Shown here one piece after another: positions 22,076 through 33,267 of a stretch of DNA of 33,580 nucleotides. The notes under the pieces are model-generated. The model was not told the origin of the DNA. It searched no databases and saw only the letters and a list, made by a program, of their open reading frames with translations. The position numbers and the translations under genes are program-made. Within the stretch, counting starts at the first letter, position 1; each line of letters starts with the position of its first letter. Source of the stretch: Saccoglossus kowalevskii (taxonomy: Eukaryota > Hemichordata > Enteropneusta > Harrimaniidae); assembly GCF_000003605.2 (NCBI RefSeq), contig NW_003146588.1, positions 1 through 33,580 of the forward strand, read 5' to 3'.

Positions 22076-22483
22076 GCAACAGTTCGTGTCACTAGAGTTC
22101 ATGTGTTCAGGTCAAATTACAAAAGTTCATGTATTCAGGTCACATTACAACAGTTCATGTATTCAGGTCACATTGCAACAGTTCATGTATTCAGGTCACA
22201 TTACAATAGTTCATGTATTCAGGTCACATTGCAACAGTTCATGTATTCAGGTCACATTACAACAGTTCATGTATTCAGGTCACATTACAACAGTTCATGC
22301 ATTCGGGTAACACTACAACAGTTCATGTATTCAGGTCACATTATTACAGTTCATGTGTTCAGGTCACATTACAACAGGTCATGTATTCAGGTCACATTAC
22401 AACAGTTCATGCACTCACGTCACATACAACAGTTCATGTATTCAGTCACATTACAACAATTCACGCATTCACGTCACATTACA
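22076..22483. repeat. Monomer block 24 (408 bp)
   Basis: 409-bp class with one base lost (ATTCAGTCAC at about 22,440). GCACTCACGTCACATAC is private. Confidence 0.9.
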
Positions 22484-22732
22484 TCAGTAAAACAAGCAGA
22501 ACGCTTGTAAAACAAATGGCCACCAGTCCGCCATTTTATGTCGAATCATGAAAATGTGCATCAGTAACCCACCATGACTGATGTCAATGCCATGTTTATA
22601 TGATATCGGTTAAGGCATTCCAAGAAACGGTTGATGGCATGTTTGATTTTGTGATTTTATTTGTTTTTGACAAAAATGGCCGTCAGTCGGATAAATCTCA
22701 ATGAAAATGATAAAATAACTGAAAACGACCTT
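22484..22732 (+). repeat. Spacer 25 (type A, 249 bp)
   Basis: Three single A losses in A runs (GTAAAACAAATGG, CATGAAAATG) plus GGTTAAGGC. Homopolymer losses of this kind could be sequencing error. Confidence 0.9.
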
Positions 22733-23113
22733 GCAACAGTTCGTGTCACTAGAGTTCATGTGTTCAGGTCAAATTACAAAAGTTCATGTATTCAGGTCAC
22801 ATTACAACAGTTCATGTATTCAGGTCACATTACAATAGTTCATGTATTCAGGTCACATTGCAACAGTTCATGTATTCAGGTCACATTACAACAGTTCATG
22901 TATTCAGGTCACATTACAACAGTTCATGCATTCGGGTAACACTACAACAGTTCATGTATTCAGGTCACATTATTACAGTTCATGTGTTCAGGTCACATTA
23001 CAACAGGTCATGTATTCAGGTCACATTACAACAGTTCATGCACTCAGGTCACATACAACAGTTCATGTATTCAGGTCACATTACAACAATTCACGCATTC
23101 ACGTCACATTACA
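22733..23113. repeat. Monomer block 25 (381 bp)
   Basis: 409-bp class minus one 28-bp unit. Confidence 0.9.
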
Positions 23114-23366
23114 TCAGTAAAACAAGCAGAACGCTTGTAAAAACAAAATGGCCACCAGTCCGCCATTTTATGTCGAATCATGAAAAATGTGCATCAGTAA
23201 CCCACCATGACTGATGTCAATGCCATGTTTATATGATATCGGTTAAAGCATTCCAAGAAACGGTTGATGGCATGTTTGATTTTGTGATTTTATTTGTTTT
23301 TGACAAAAATGGCCCGTCAGTCGGATAAATCTCAATGAAAATGATAAAATAACTGAAAACGACCTT
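23114..23366 (+). repeat. Spacer 26 (type A, 253 bp)
   Basis: GGTTAAAGC and one extra C in GGCCCGTC. First spacer of the second copy of the 2.33-kb duplication. Confidence 0.92.
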
Positions 23367-23552
23367 GCAACAGTTCGTGTCACTAGAGTTCATGTGTTCA
23401 GGTCAAATTACAAAAGTTCATGTATTCAGGTCACATTACAACAGTTCATGTATTCAGGTCATATTGCAACAGTTCATGTATTCAGGTCACATTACAATAG
23501 TTCATGTATTCAGGTCACATTGCAACAGTTCATGTATTCAGGTCACATTACA
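23367..23552. repeat. Monomer block 26 (186-bp class)
   Basis: Counterpart of block 22. Confidence 0.9.
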
Positions 23553-23804
23553 TCAGTAAAACAAGCAGAACGCTTGTAAAAACCAAATGGCCACCAGTCC
23601 GCCATTTTATGTCGAATCATGAAAAATGTGCGTCAGTAACCCACCATGACTGATGTCAATGCCATGTTTATATGATATCGGTCAAGGCATTCCAAGAAAC
23701 GGTTGATGACATGTTTGATTTTGTGATTTTATTTGTTTTTGACAAAAATGACCGTCAGTCGGATAAATCTCAATGAAAATGATAAAATAACAGAAAACGA
23801 CCTT
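23553..23804 (+). repeat. Spacer 27 (type A)
   Basis: AAAACCAAATGG shared with spacer 23; private GTGCGTCAG; the flank at right reads GCGACAG for GCAACAG. Confidence 0.92.
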
Positions 23805-24157
23805 GCGACAGTTCGTGTCACTAGAGTTCATGTGTTCAGGTCAAATTACAAAAGTTCATGTATTCAGGTCACATTACAACAGTTCATGTATTCAGGTAAC
23901 ATTGCAACAGTTCATGTATTCAGGTCACATTACAATAGTTCATGTATTCAGGTCACATTGCAACTGTTCATGTACTCAGATCACTTAGCAACAGTTCATG
24001 TATTCAGGTCACATTATTACAGTTCATGTGTTCAGGTCACATTACAACAGGTCATGTATTCAGGTCACATTACAACAGTTCATGCACTCAGGTCACATAA
24101 AACAGTTCATGTATTCAGGGCACATTACAACAATTCACGCATTCACGTCACATTACA
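23805..24157. repeat. Monomer block 27 (353 bp)
   Basis: Counterpart of block 23 with the same rare GATCACTTAGC and GGGCAC variants. One private change, GCAACTGTTC. Confidence 0.9.
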
Positions 24158-24409
24158 TCAGTAAAACAAGCAGAACGCTTGTAAAAACAAAATGGCCACC
24201 AGTCCGCCATTTTATGTCGAATCATGAAAAATGTGCATCAGTAACCCACAATGACTGATGTCAATGCCATGTTTATATGATATCGGTCAAGGCATTCCAA
24301 GAAACGGTTGATGACATGTTTGATTTTGTGATTTTATTTGTTTTTGACAAAAATGACCGTCAGTCGGATAAATCTCAATAAAAATGATAAAATAACTGAA
24401 AACGACCTT
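24158..24409 (+). repeat. Spacer 28 (type A)
   Basis: Counterpart of spacer 24 (ACCCACAATGAC). Confidence 0.92.
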
Positions 24410-24872
24410 GCAACAGTTCGTGTCACTAGAGTTCATGTGTTCAGGTCAAATTACAAAAGTTCATGTATTCAGGTCACATTACAACAGCTCATGTATTCAG
24501 GTCACATTGCAACAGTTCATGTATTCAGGTCACATTACAATAGTTCATGTATTCAGTCACATTGCAACAGTTCATGTATTCAGGTCACATTACAATAGTT
24601 CATGTATTCAGTCACATTGCAACAGTTCATGTATTCAGGTCACATTACAACAGTTCATGTATTCAGGTCACATTACAACAGTTCATGCATTCGGGTAACA
24701 CTACAACAGTTCATGTATTCAGGTCACATTATTACAGTTCATGTGTTCAGGTCACATTACAACAGGTCATGTATTCAGGTCACATTACAACAGTTCATGC
24801 ACTCAGGTCACATAAAACAGTTCATGTATTCAGGTCACATTACAACAATTCACGCATTCACGTCACATTACA
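24410..24872. repeat. Monomer block 28 (463 bp)
   Basis: 409-bp class plus two units; two units are 27 bp with ATTCAGTCAC (about 24,551 and 24,606). These two lie 55 bp apart in an internally duplicated pair. Confidence 0.9.
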
Positions 24873-25124
24873 TCAGTAAAACAAGCAGAACGCTTGTAAA
24901 AACAAAATGGCCACCAGTCCGCCATTTTATGTCGAATCATGAAAAATGTGCATCAGTAACCCACCATGACTGATGTCAATGCCATGTTTATATAATATCG
25001 GTCAAGGCATTCCAAGAAACGGTTGATGGCATGTTTGATTTTGTGATTTTATTTGTTTTTGACAAAAATGGCCGTCAGTCGAATAAATCTCAATGAAAAT
25101 GATAAAATAACTGAAAACGACCTT
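24873..25124 (+). repeat. Spacer 29 (type A)
   Basis: TATAATATCGG and CAGTCGAATAAAT private; GATGGCATG variant. Confidence 0.92.
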
Positions 25125-25943
25125 GCAACAGTTCGTGTCACTAGAGTTCATGTGTTCAGGTCAAATTACAAAAGTTCATGTATTCAGGTCACATTACAAC
25201 AGTTCATGTATTCAGGTCACATTGCAACAGTTCGTGTATTCAGGTCACATTACAATAGTTCATGTATTCAGGTCACATTGCAACAGTTCATGTATTCAGG
25301 TCACATTAAAACAGTTCATGTATTCAGGTCACATTACAACAGTTCATGCATTCGGGTAACACTACAACATTTCATGTGTTCAGGTCACATTACAACACTT
25401 CATGTCACTAGAGTTCATGTATTCAGGTCACATTACAACAGTTCATGCATTCAGGTCATATTACAACAGTTCGTGCATTCATGTCACATTGCAACAGTTC
25501 GTGTATTCAGGTCACATTACAATAGTTCATGTATTCAGGTCACATTGCAACAGTTCATGTATTCAGGTCACATTACAACAGTTCATGTATTCAGGTCACA
25601 TTACAACAGTTCATGCATTCGGGTAACACTACAACATTTCATGTATTCAGGTTACATTACAACAGTTCATGTCACTAGAGTTCATGTATTCAGGTCACAT
25701 TACAACAGTTCATGCATTCAGGTCATATTACAGCAGTTCGTGCATTCAGGTCACATTACAACAGTTCATGTGTTAAGGTCACATTACAACAGTTCATGCA
25801 TTCATGTCACATTACAACAGTTCATGTCACTAGAGTTGATGCATTCAGGCCACATTACAACTGTTCATGCATTCAGGTCGCATTACAACCGTTCATGCAT
25901 TCAGGTCACATTACAACAATTCACGCATTCACGTCATATTACA
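25125..25943. repeat. Monomer block 29 (819 bp)
   Basis: About 29 units. Same length and variant order as block 30, including CATGTCACATTGC, ACAGCAGTTCG, GGCCACATTAC and the CACGTCATATTACATCAG junction. One private difference is GGTTACATTACAACAG at about 25,650. Confidence 0.92.
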
Positions 25944-26195
25944 TCAGTAAAACAAGCAGAACGCTTGTAAAAACAAAATGGCCACCAGTCCGCCATTTTA
26001 TGTCGAATCATGAAAAATGTGCATCAGTAACCCACCATGACTGATGTCAATGCCATGTTTATATGATATCGGTCAAGGCATTCCAAGAAACGGTTGATGG
26101 CATGTTTGATTTTGTGATTTTATTTGTTTTTGACAAAAATGGCCGTCAGTCGGATAAATCTCCATGAAAATGATAAAATAACTGAAAACGACCTT
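25944..26195 (+). repeat. Spacer 30 (type A)
   Basis: 252 bp; private TCTCCATGAAAATG. Confidence 0.92.
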
Positions 26196-27014
26196 GCAAC
26201 AGTTCGTGTCACTAGAGTTCATGTGTTCAGGTCAAATTACAAAAGTTCATGTATTCAGGTCACATTACAACAGTTCATGTATTCAGGTCACATTGCAACA
26301 GTTCGTGTATTCAGGTCACATTACAATAGTTCATGTATTCAGGTCACATTGCAACAGTTCATGTATTCAGGTCACATTAAAACAGTTCATGTATTCAGGT
26401 CACATTACAACAGTTCATGCATTCGGGTAACACTACAACATTTCATGTGTTCAGGTCACATTACAACACTTCATGTCACTAGAGTTCATGTATTCAGGTC
26501 ACATTACAACAGTTCATGCATTCAGGTCATATTACAACAGTTCGTGCATTCATGTCACATTGCAACAGTTCGTGTATTCAGGTCACATTACAATAGTTCA
26601 TGTATTCAGGTCACATTGCAACAGTTCATGTATTCAGGTCACATTACAACAGTTCATGTATTCAGGTCACATTACAACAGTTCATGCATTCGGGTAACAC
26701 TACAACATTTCATGTATTCAGGTCACATTACAACAGTTCATGTCACTAGAGTTCATGTATTCAGGTCACATTACAACAGTTCATGCATTCAGGTCATATT
26801 ACAGCAGTTCGTGCATTCAGGTCACATTACAACAGTTCATGTGTTAAGGTCACATTACAACAGTTCATGCATTCATGTCACATTACAACAGTTCATGTCA
26901 CTAGAGTTGATGCATTCAGGCCACATTACAACTGTCCATGCATTCAGGCCGCATTACAACCGTTCATGCATTCAGGTCACATTACAACAATTCACGCATT
27001 CACGTCATATTACA
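26196..27014. repeat. Monomer block 30 (819 bp)
   Basis: Near-copy of block 29. Private changes include CTGTCCATG and CAGGCCGCATTAC at about 26,934-26,955. Confidence 0.92.
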
Positions 27015-27266
27015 TCAGTAAAACAAGCAGAACGCTTGTAAAAACAAAATGGCCACCAGTCCGCCATTTTATGTCGAATCATGAAAAATGTGCATCAGTA
27101 ACCCACCATGACTGATGTCAATGCCATGTTTATATGATATCGGTCAAGGCATTCCAAGAAACGGTTGATGGCATGTTTGATTTTGTGATTTTATTTGTTT
27201 TTGACAAAAATGGCCGTCAGTCGGATAAATCTCAATGAAAATGATAAAATAACTGAAAACGACCTT
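27015..27266 (+). repeat. Spacer 31 (type A)
   Basis: 252 bp, GATGGCATG and ATGGCCGTC. Starts the run of six short HORs. Confidence 0.92.
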
Positions 27267-27452
27267 GCAACAGTTCGTGTCACTAGAGTTCATGTGTTCA
27301 GGTCAAATTACAAAAGTTCATGTATTCAGGTCATATTACAACAGTTCATGTATTCAGGTCACATTGCAATAGTTCATGTATTCAGGTAACATTACAATAG
27401 TTCACGTATTCAGGTCACATTGCAACAGTTCATGTATTCAGGTCACATTACA
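27267..27452. repeat. Monomer block 31 (186-bp class)
   Basis: Contains GGTCATATTAC, ATTGCAATAG, GGTAACATTACAATAG and TTCACGTATTC units. Confidence 0.9.
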
Positions 27453-27704
27453 TCAGTAAAACAAGCAGAACGCTTGTAAAAACAAAATGGCCACCAGTCC
27501 GCCATTTTATGTCGAATCATGAAAAATGTGCATCAGTAACCCACCATGACTGATGCCAATGCCATGTTTATATGATATCGGTCAAGGCATTCCAAGAAAC
27601 GGTTGATGGCATGTTTGATTTTGTGATTTTATTTGTTTTTGACAAAAATGGCCGTCAGTCGGATAAATCTCAATGAAAATGATAAAATAACTGAAAACGA
27701 CCTT
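27453..27704 (+). repeat. Spacer 32 (type A)
   Basis: 252 bp; private GATGCCAATG. Confidence 0.92.
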
Positions 27705-27890
27705 GCAACAGTTCGTGTCACTAGAGTTCATGTGTTCAGGTCAAATTACAAAAGTTCATGTATTCAGGTCACATTACAACAGTTCATGTATTCAGGTCAC
27801 ATTGCAACAGTTCATGTACTCAGGTCACATTACAATAGTTCATGTATTCAGGTCACATCGCAACAGTTCATGTATTCAGGTCACATTACA
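27705..27890. repeat. Monomer block 32 (186-bp class)
   Basis: Private GTACTCAGG and CACATCGCAAC. Confidence 0.9.
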
Positions 27891-28141
27891 TCAGTAAAAC
27901 AAGCAGAACGCTTGTAAAAACAAAATGGCCACCAGTCCGCCATTTTATGTCGAATCATGAAAAATGTGCATCAGTAACCCACCATGACTGATGTCAATGC
28001 CATGTTTATATGATATCGGTCAAGGCACTCCAAGAACGGTTGATGACATGTTTGATTTTGTGATTTTATTTGTTTTGACAAAAAATGACCGTCAGTCGGA
28101 TAAATCTCAATGAAAATGATAAAATAACTGAAAACGACCTT
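27891..28141 (+). repeat. Spacer 33 (type A, 251 bp)
   Basis: GGCACTCC, CAAGAACGG (one A lost), TTGTTTTGAC (one T lost) and one extra A before ATGACC. Confidence 0.92.
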
Positions 28142-28327
28142 GCAACAGTTCGTGTCACTAGAGTTCATGTGTTCAGGTCAAATTACAAAAGTTCATGTAT
28201 TCAGGTCACATTACAACAGTTCATGTATTCAGGTCACATTGCAATAGTTCATGTATTCAGGTCACATTACAATAGTTCACGTATTCAGGTCACATTGCAA
28301 CAGTTCATGTACTCAGGTCACATTACA
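28142..28327. repeat. Monomer block 33 (186-bp class)
   Basis: ATTGCAATAG and TTCACGTATTC units as in blocks 6 and 36. Confidence 0.9.
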
Positions 28328-28579
28328 TCAGTAAAACAAGCAGAACGCTTGTAAAAACAAAATGGCCACCAGTCCGCCATTTTATGTCGAATCATGAAAA
28401 ATGTGCATCAGTAACCCACCATGACTGATGTCAATGCCATGTTTATATGATATCGGTCGAGGCATTCCAAGAAACGGTTGATGACATGTTTGATTTTGTG
28501 ATTTTATTTGTTTTTGACAAAAATGACCGTCAGTCGGATAAATCTCAATGAAAATGATAAAATAACTGAAAACGACCTT
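28328..28579 (+). repeat. Spacer 34 (type A)
   Basis: 252 bp; private GGTCGAGGC; ATGACC variant; the following unit has TTCAAGTCAAATT. Confidence 0.92.
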
Positions 28580-28765
28580 GCAACAGTTCGTGTCACTAGA
28601 GTTCATGTGTTCAAGTCAAATTACAAAAGTTCATGCATTCAGGTCACATTACAACAGTTCATGTATTCAGGTCATATTGCAACAGTTCATGTATTCAGGT
28701 CACATTACAATAGTTCATGTATTCAGGTCACATTGCAACAGTTCATGAATTCAGGTCACATTACA
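28580..28765. repeat. Monomer block 34 (186-bp class)
   Basis: GGTCATATTGC order; GTTCATGAATTC at the right end is shared with block 35. Confidence 0.9.
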
Positions 28766-29017
28766 TCAGTAAAACAAGCAGAACGCTTGTAAAAACAAAA
28801 TGGCCACCAGTCCGCCATTTTATGTCGAATCATGAAAAATGTGCATCAGTAACCCACCATGACTGATGTCAATGCCATGTTTATATGATATCGGTTAAGG
28901 CATTCCAAGAAACGGTTGATGGCATGTTTGATTTTGTGATTTTATTTGTTTTTGACAAAAATGGCCGTCAGTCGGATAAATCTCAATGAAAATGATAAAA
29001 TAACTGAAAACGACCTT
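28766..29017 (+). repeat. Spacer 35 (type A)
   Basis: 252 bp; GGTTAAGGC, shared with spacer 25; GATGGCATG. Confidence 0.92.
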
Positions 29018-29201
29018 GCAACAGTTCGTGTCACTAGAGTTCATGTGTTCAGGTCAAATTACAAAAGTTCATGCATTCAGGTCACATTACAACAGTTCAT
29101 GTATTCAGGTCATATTGCAACAGTTCATGTATTCAGGTCACATTACAATAGTTCATGTATTCAGTCACATTGCAACAGTTCATGAATTCAGTCACATTAC
29201 A
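29018..29201. repeat. Monomer block 35 (184 bp)
   Basis: 186-bp class with two single-G losses (ATTCAGTCAC at about 29,160 and 29,187). Confidence 0.9.
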
Positions 29202-29451
29202 TCAGTAAAACAAGCAGAACGCTTGTAAAAACAAAATGGCCACCAGTCCGCCATTTTATGTCGAATCATGAAAAATGTGCATCAGTAACCCACCATGACT
29301 GATGTCAATGCCATGTTTATATATCGGTCAAGGCATTCCAAGAAACGGTTGATGGCATGTTTGATTTTGTGATTTTATTTGTTTTTGACAAAAAATGGCC
29401 GTCAGTCGGATAAATCTCAATGAAAATGATAAAATAACTGAAAACGACCTT
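29202..29451 (+). repeat. Spacer 36 (type A, 250 bp)
   Basis: Shares the three-base deletion TTATATATCGG and the extra A of AAAAAATGGCC with spacer 6. Confidence 0.92.
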
Positions 29452-29637
29452 GCAACAGTTCGTGTCACTAGAGTTCATGTGTTCAGGTCAAATTACAAAA
29501 GTTCATGTATTCAGGTCACATTACAACAGTTCATGTATTTAGGTCACATTGCAATAGTTCATGTAATCAGGTCACATTACAATAGTTCACGTATTCAGGT
29601 CACATTGCAAAAGTTCATGTACTCAGGTCACATTACA
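29452..29637. repeat. Monomer block 36 (186-bp class)
   Basis: Private GTATTTAGG, GTAATCAGG and GCAAAAGTTC; otherwise ordered as block 6. Confidence 0.9.
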
Positions 29638-29889
29638 TCAGTAAAACAAGCAGAACGCTTGTAAAAACAAAATGGCCACCAGTCCGCCATTTTATGTCGA
29701 ATCATGAAAAATGTGCATCAGTAACCCACCATGACTGATGTCAATGCCATGTTTATATGATATCGGTCAAGGCATTCCAAGAAACGGTTGATGACATGTT
29801 TGATTTTGTGATTTTATTTGTTTTTGACAAAAATGGCCGTCAGTCGGATAAATCTCAATGAAAATGATAAAATAACTGAAAACGACCTT
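29638..29889 (+). repeat. Spacer 37 (type A)
   Basis: 252 bp, GATGACATG with ATGGCCGTC; flank module reads GTCACTGGAG. Confidence 0.92.
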
Positions 29890-30298
29890 GCAACAGTTCG
29901 TGTCACTGGAGTTCATGTGTTCAGGTCAAATTACAAAAGTTCATGTATTCAGGTCACATTACAACAGTTCATGTATTCAGGTCACATTGCAACAGTTCAT
30001 GTATTCAGGTCACATTACAATAGTTCATGTATTCAGGTCACATTGCAACAGTTCATGTATTCAGGTCACATTACAACAGTTCATGTATTCAGGTCACATT
30101 ACAACAGTTCATGCATTCGGGTAACACTACAACAGTTCATGTATTCAGGTCACATTATTACAGTTCATGTGTTCAGGTCACATTACAACAGGTCATGTAT
30201 TCAGGTCACATTACAACAGTTCATGCACTCAGGTCACATACAACAGTTCATGTATTCAGGTCACATTACAACAATTCACGCATTCACGTCACATTACA
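29890..30298. repeat. Monomer block 37 (409-bp class)
   Basis: Full fixed tail as in block 5. Confidence 0.9.
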
Positions 30299-30470
30299 TC
30301 AGTAACCCACCATGACTGATGTCAATGCCATGTTTATATGATATCGGTCAAGGCATTCCAAGAAACGGTTGATGACATGTTTGATTTTGTGATTTTATTT
30401 GTTTTTGACAAAAATGACCGTCAGTCGGATAAATCTCAATGAAAATGATAAAATAACAGAAAACGACCTT
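30299..30470 (+). repeat. Spacer 38 (truncated, 172 bp)
   Basis: Lacks exactly 80 bp found in all other copies: the segment between the two CATCAGTAA direct repeats (1037-1045 and 1117-1125 in spacer 1). One repeat remains at the junction. The lost part includes the ACAAGC/GCTTGT and AAAATGGC/GCCATTTT inverted repeats. The rest is type A, ATGACC, AACAGAAAAC. Confidence 0.95.
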
Positions 30471-33016
30471 GCAACAGTTCGTGTCACTAGAGTTCATGTG
30501 TTTAGGTCAAATTACAAGAGTTCATGTATTCAGGTCACATTACAACAGTTCATGCATACAGGTCACATTACAACAGTTCATGCATTCGGGTAACACTACA
30601 ACATTTCATGTGTTCAGGTCACATTACAACCGCTCATGTCACTAGAGTTCGTGTATTCAGGTCACATTACAACAGTTCATGCATTCAGGTCATATTACAA
30701 CAGTTCGTGCATTCAGGTCACATTACAACAGTTCATGTATTCAGGTAACATTACAACCGTTCATGCATTCAGGTCACATTACAACAGTTCATGCATTCAG
30801 GTTACATTACTACAGTTCATGTCACTAGAGTTGATACATTCAGGTCACATTACAACTGTTCATGCATTCAGGTCACATTACAACCGTTCATGTATTCAAG
30901 TCACATTACAAAAGTTCATGTATTCAGGTAACATTACAACCGTTCATGCATTCAGGTCACATTACAACAGTTCATGCATCCGGGTCTCATTATAACAGGT
31001 AATGCATTCAGGTCACATTACAACAGTTCATGTATTCAGAACACATTACAACAATTCATGTATTCAGGTCACATTACAACAGTTAATGCATTCAGATCAC
31101 ATAGCAACAGTTCAAGTATTCAGGTCACATTACAACAATTCATGTATTCAGGTCACATTACAACAGTTCATGTATTCAGGTCACATTACAACAGTACATG
31201 CATTCGGGTAACACTACAACAATTCATGTGTTCAGGTCACATTACAACAATTCATGTATTCAGGTCACATTACAACAGTACATGCATTCGGGTAACACTA
31301 CAACATTTCATGTGTTCAGGTCACATTACAACAGTTCATGTCACTAGAGTTCATGTATTCAGGTCACATTATTACAGTTCATGTGTTCAGGTCACATTAC
31401 AACAGTTGATGTATTCAGGTCACATTACAACAATTCATGTGTTCAGGTCACATTACAACAGTTCATGTATTCAGGTCACATTGCAACAGTTCATGTATTC
31501 AGGTCACATTACAACAGTTCATGTGTTCAGGTCACATTACAACAGCTCATGTGTTCAGGTCACATTACAACAGTTCATGCATACAGGTCACATTACAACA
31601 GTTCATGCATTCGGGTAACACTACAACATTTCATGTGTTCAGGTCACACTACAACCGTTCATGTCACTAGAGTTCATGTATTCAGGTCACATTACAACAG
31701 TTCATGCATTCAGGTCATATTACAACAGTTCATGTATTCAGGTAACATTACAACCGTTCATGCATTCAGGTCACATTACAACAGTTCATGCATTCAGGTT
31801 ACATTACTACAGTTCATGTCACTAGAGTTGATACATTCAGGTCACATTACAACTGTTCATGCATTCAGGTCACATTACAACCGTTCATGTATTCAGGTCA
31901 CATTACAAAAGTTCATGTATTCAGGTAACATTACAACCGTTCATGCATTCAGGTCACATTACAACAGTTCATGCATCCGGGTCTCATTATAACAGGTAAT
32001 GCATTCAGGTCACATTACAACAGTTCATGTATTCAGAACACATTACAACAATTCATGTATTCAGGTCACATTACAACAGTTAATGCATTCAGATCACATA
32101 GCAACAGTTCATGTATTCAGGTCACATTACAACAATTCATGTATTCAGGTCACATTACAACAGTTCATGTATTCAGGTCACATTACAACAGTACATGCAT
32201 TCGGGTAACACTACAACAATTCATGTGTTCAGGTCACATTACAACAATTCATGTATTCAGGTCACATTACAACAGTACATGCATTCGGGTAACACTACAA
32301 CATTTCATGTGTTCAGGTCACATTACAACAGTTCATGTCACTAGAGTTCATGTATTCAGGTCACATTATTACAGTTCATGTGTTCAGGTCACATTACAAC
32401 AGTTGATGTATTCAGGTCACATTACAACAATTCATGTGTTCAGGTCACATTACAACAGTTCATGTATTCAGGTCACATTGCAACAGTTCATGTATTCAGG
32501 TCACATTACAACAGTTCATGTGTTCAGGTCACATTACAACAGCTCATGTGTTCAGGTCACATTACAACAGTTCATGCATACAGGTCACATTACAACAGTT
32601 CATGCATTCGGGTAACACTACAACATTTCATGTGTTCAGGTCACACTACAACCGTTCATGTCACTAGAGTTCATATATTCAGGTCACATTACAACAGTTC
32701 ATGCATTCAGGTCATATTACAACAGTTCGTGCATTCAGGTCACATTACAACAGTTCATGTGTTAAGGTCACATTACAACTGTTCATGCATTCAGGTTACA
32801 TTACAACAGTTCATGTCACTAGAGTTGGTACATTCAGGTCACATTACAACTGTTCATGCATTCAGGTCACATTACAACCGTTCATGTATTCAGGTCACAT
32901 TACAACAGTTCATGTATTCAGGTCACATTACAACCGTTCATGCATTCAGGTCACATTACAACAGTTCATGTATTCAGGTCACATTACAACAATTCACGCA
33001 TTCAGATCACATTACA
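30471..33016. repeat. Monomer block 38 (longest, 2546 bp)
   Basis: About 90 units. The left ~950 bp match block 2 at offset 28,714. Inside it a 997-bp period is duplicated: 30,741 to about 31,660 recurs at 31,738 to about 32,657. The right part matches block 0 (offset 32,115) as far as about 32,913. Confidence 0.92.
30741..32657 (+). repeat. Tandem duplication, 997-bp period inside block 38
   Basis: The series GGTAACATTACAACCG, GGTCTCATTATAACAGG, TTCAGAACACATT, GTTAATGCATTCAGATC recurs with a constant 997-bp offset. No spacer is involved. Confidence 0.9.
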
Positions 33017-33267
33017 ACAGTAAAATGAACAGAACGCTTGTAAAAACGAAATGGCCACCAGTCCGGTATTTTGAATCGAATCATGAAAAATGTGCATCAG
33101 TAACCCACCATGACTGATGTCAATGCCATGTTTAAATGATATTGGTCAAGGCATTCCAAGGAACGGTTGATGACATGTTTGATTTTGTGATTATATTCGT
33201 TTTTGACTAAAATGGCCGTCAGTCGGATAAATCTCAATGAAAACGAAAAATAACTGAAAACGACTTT
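33017..33267 (+). repeat. Spacer 39 (type B, intact insertion flanks)
   Basis: Divergent throughout: TAAAATGAACAG, TCCGGTATTTTGAATCG (which breaks the GCCATTTT arm), TTTAAATGATATTGG, TTATATTCG, GACTAAAATGG, GACTTTG. CAACAG lies on both sides (33,015-33,020 and 33,269-33,274), so the insert proper would be 33,021-33,268. Confidence 0.9.

Larger units (their letters stand above)
20781..24600 (+). repeat. Tandem duplication, ~2334-bp period (second copy partial)
   Basis: Spacers 22-23-24 correspond to 26-27-28 (offsets 2333, 2334, 2334). Diagnostic shared rare variants: AAAACCAAATGG, GATCACTTAGC, TTCAGGGCAC, ACCCACAATGAC. The right limit of similarity is approximate. Confidence 0.9.
24873..27014 (+). 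repeat. Tandem duplication, 1071-bp period (two copies)
   Basis: 24,873-25,943 and 25,944-27,014 have equal length, the same variant order and only scattered substitutions (for example GGATAAATC/GAATAAATC, CTCAATG/CTCCATG). Each is one spacer plus an 819-bp block. Confidence 0.93.
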
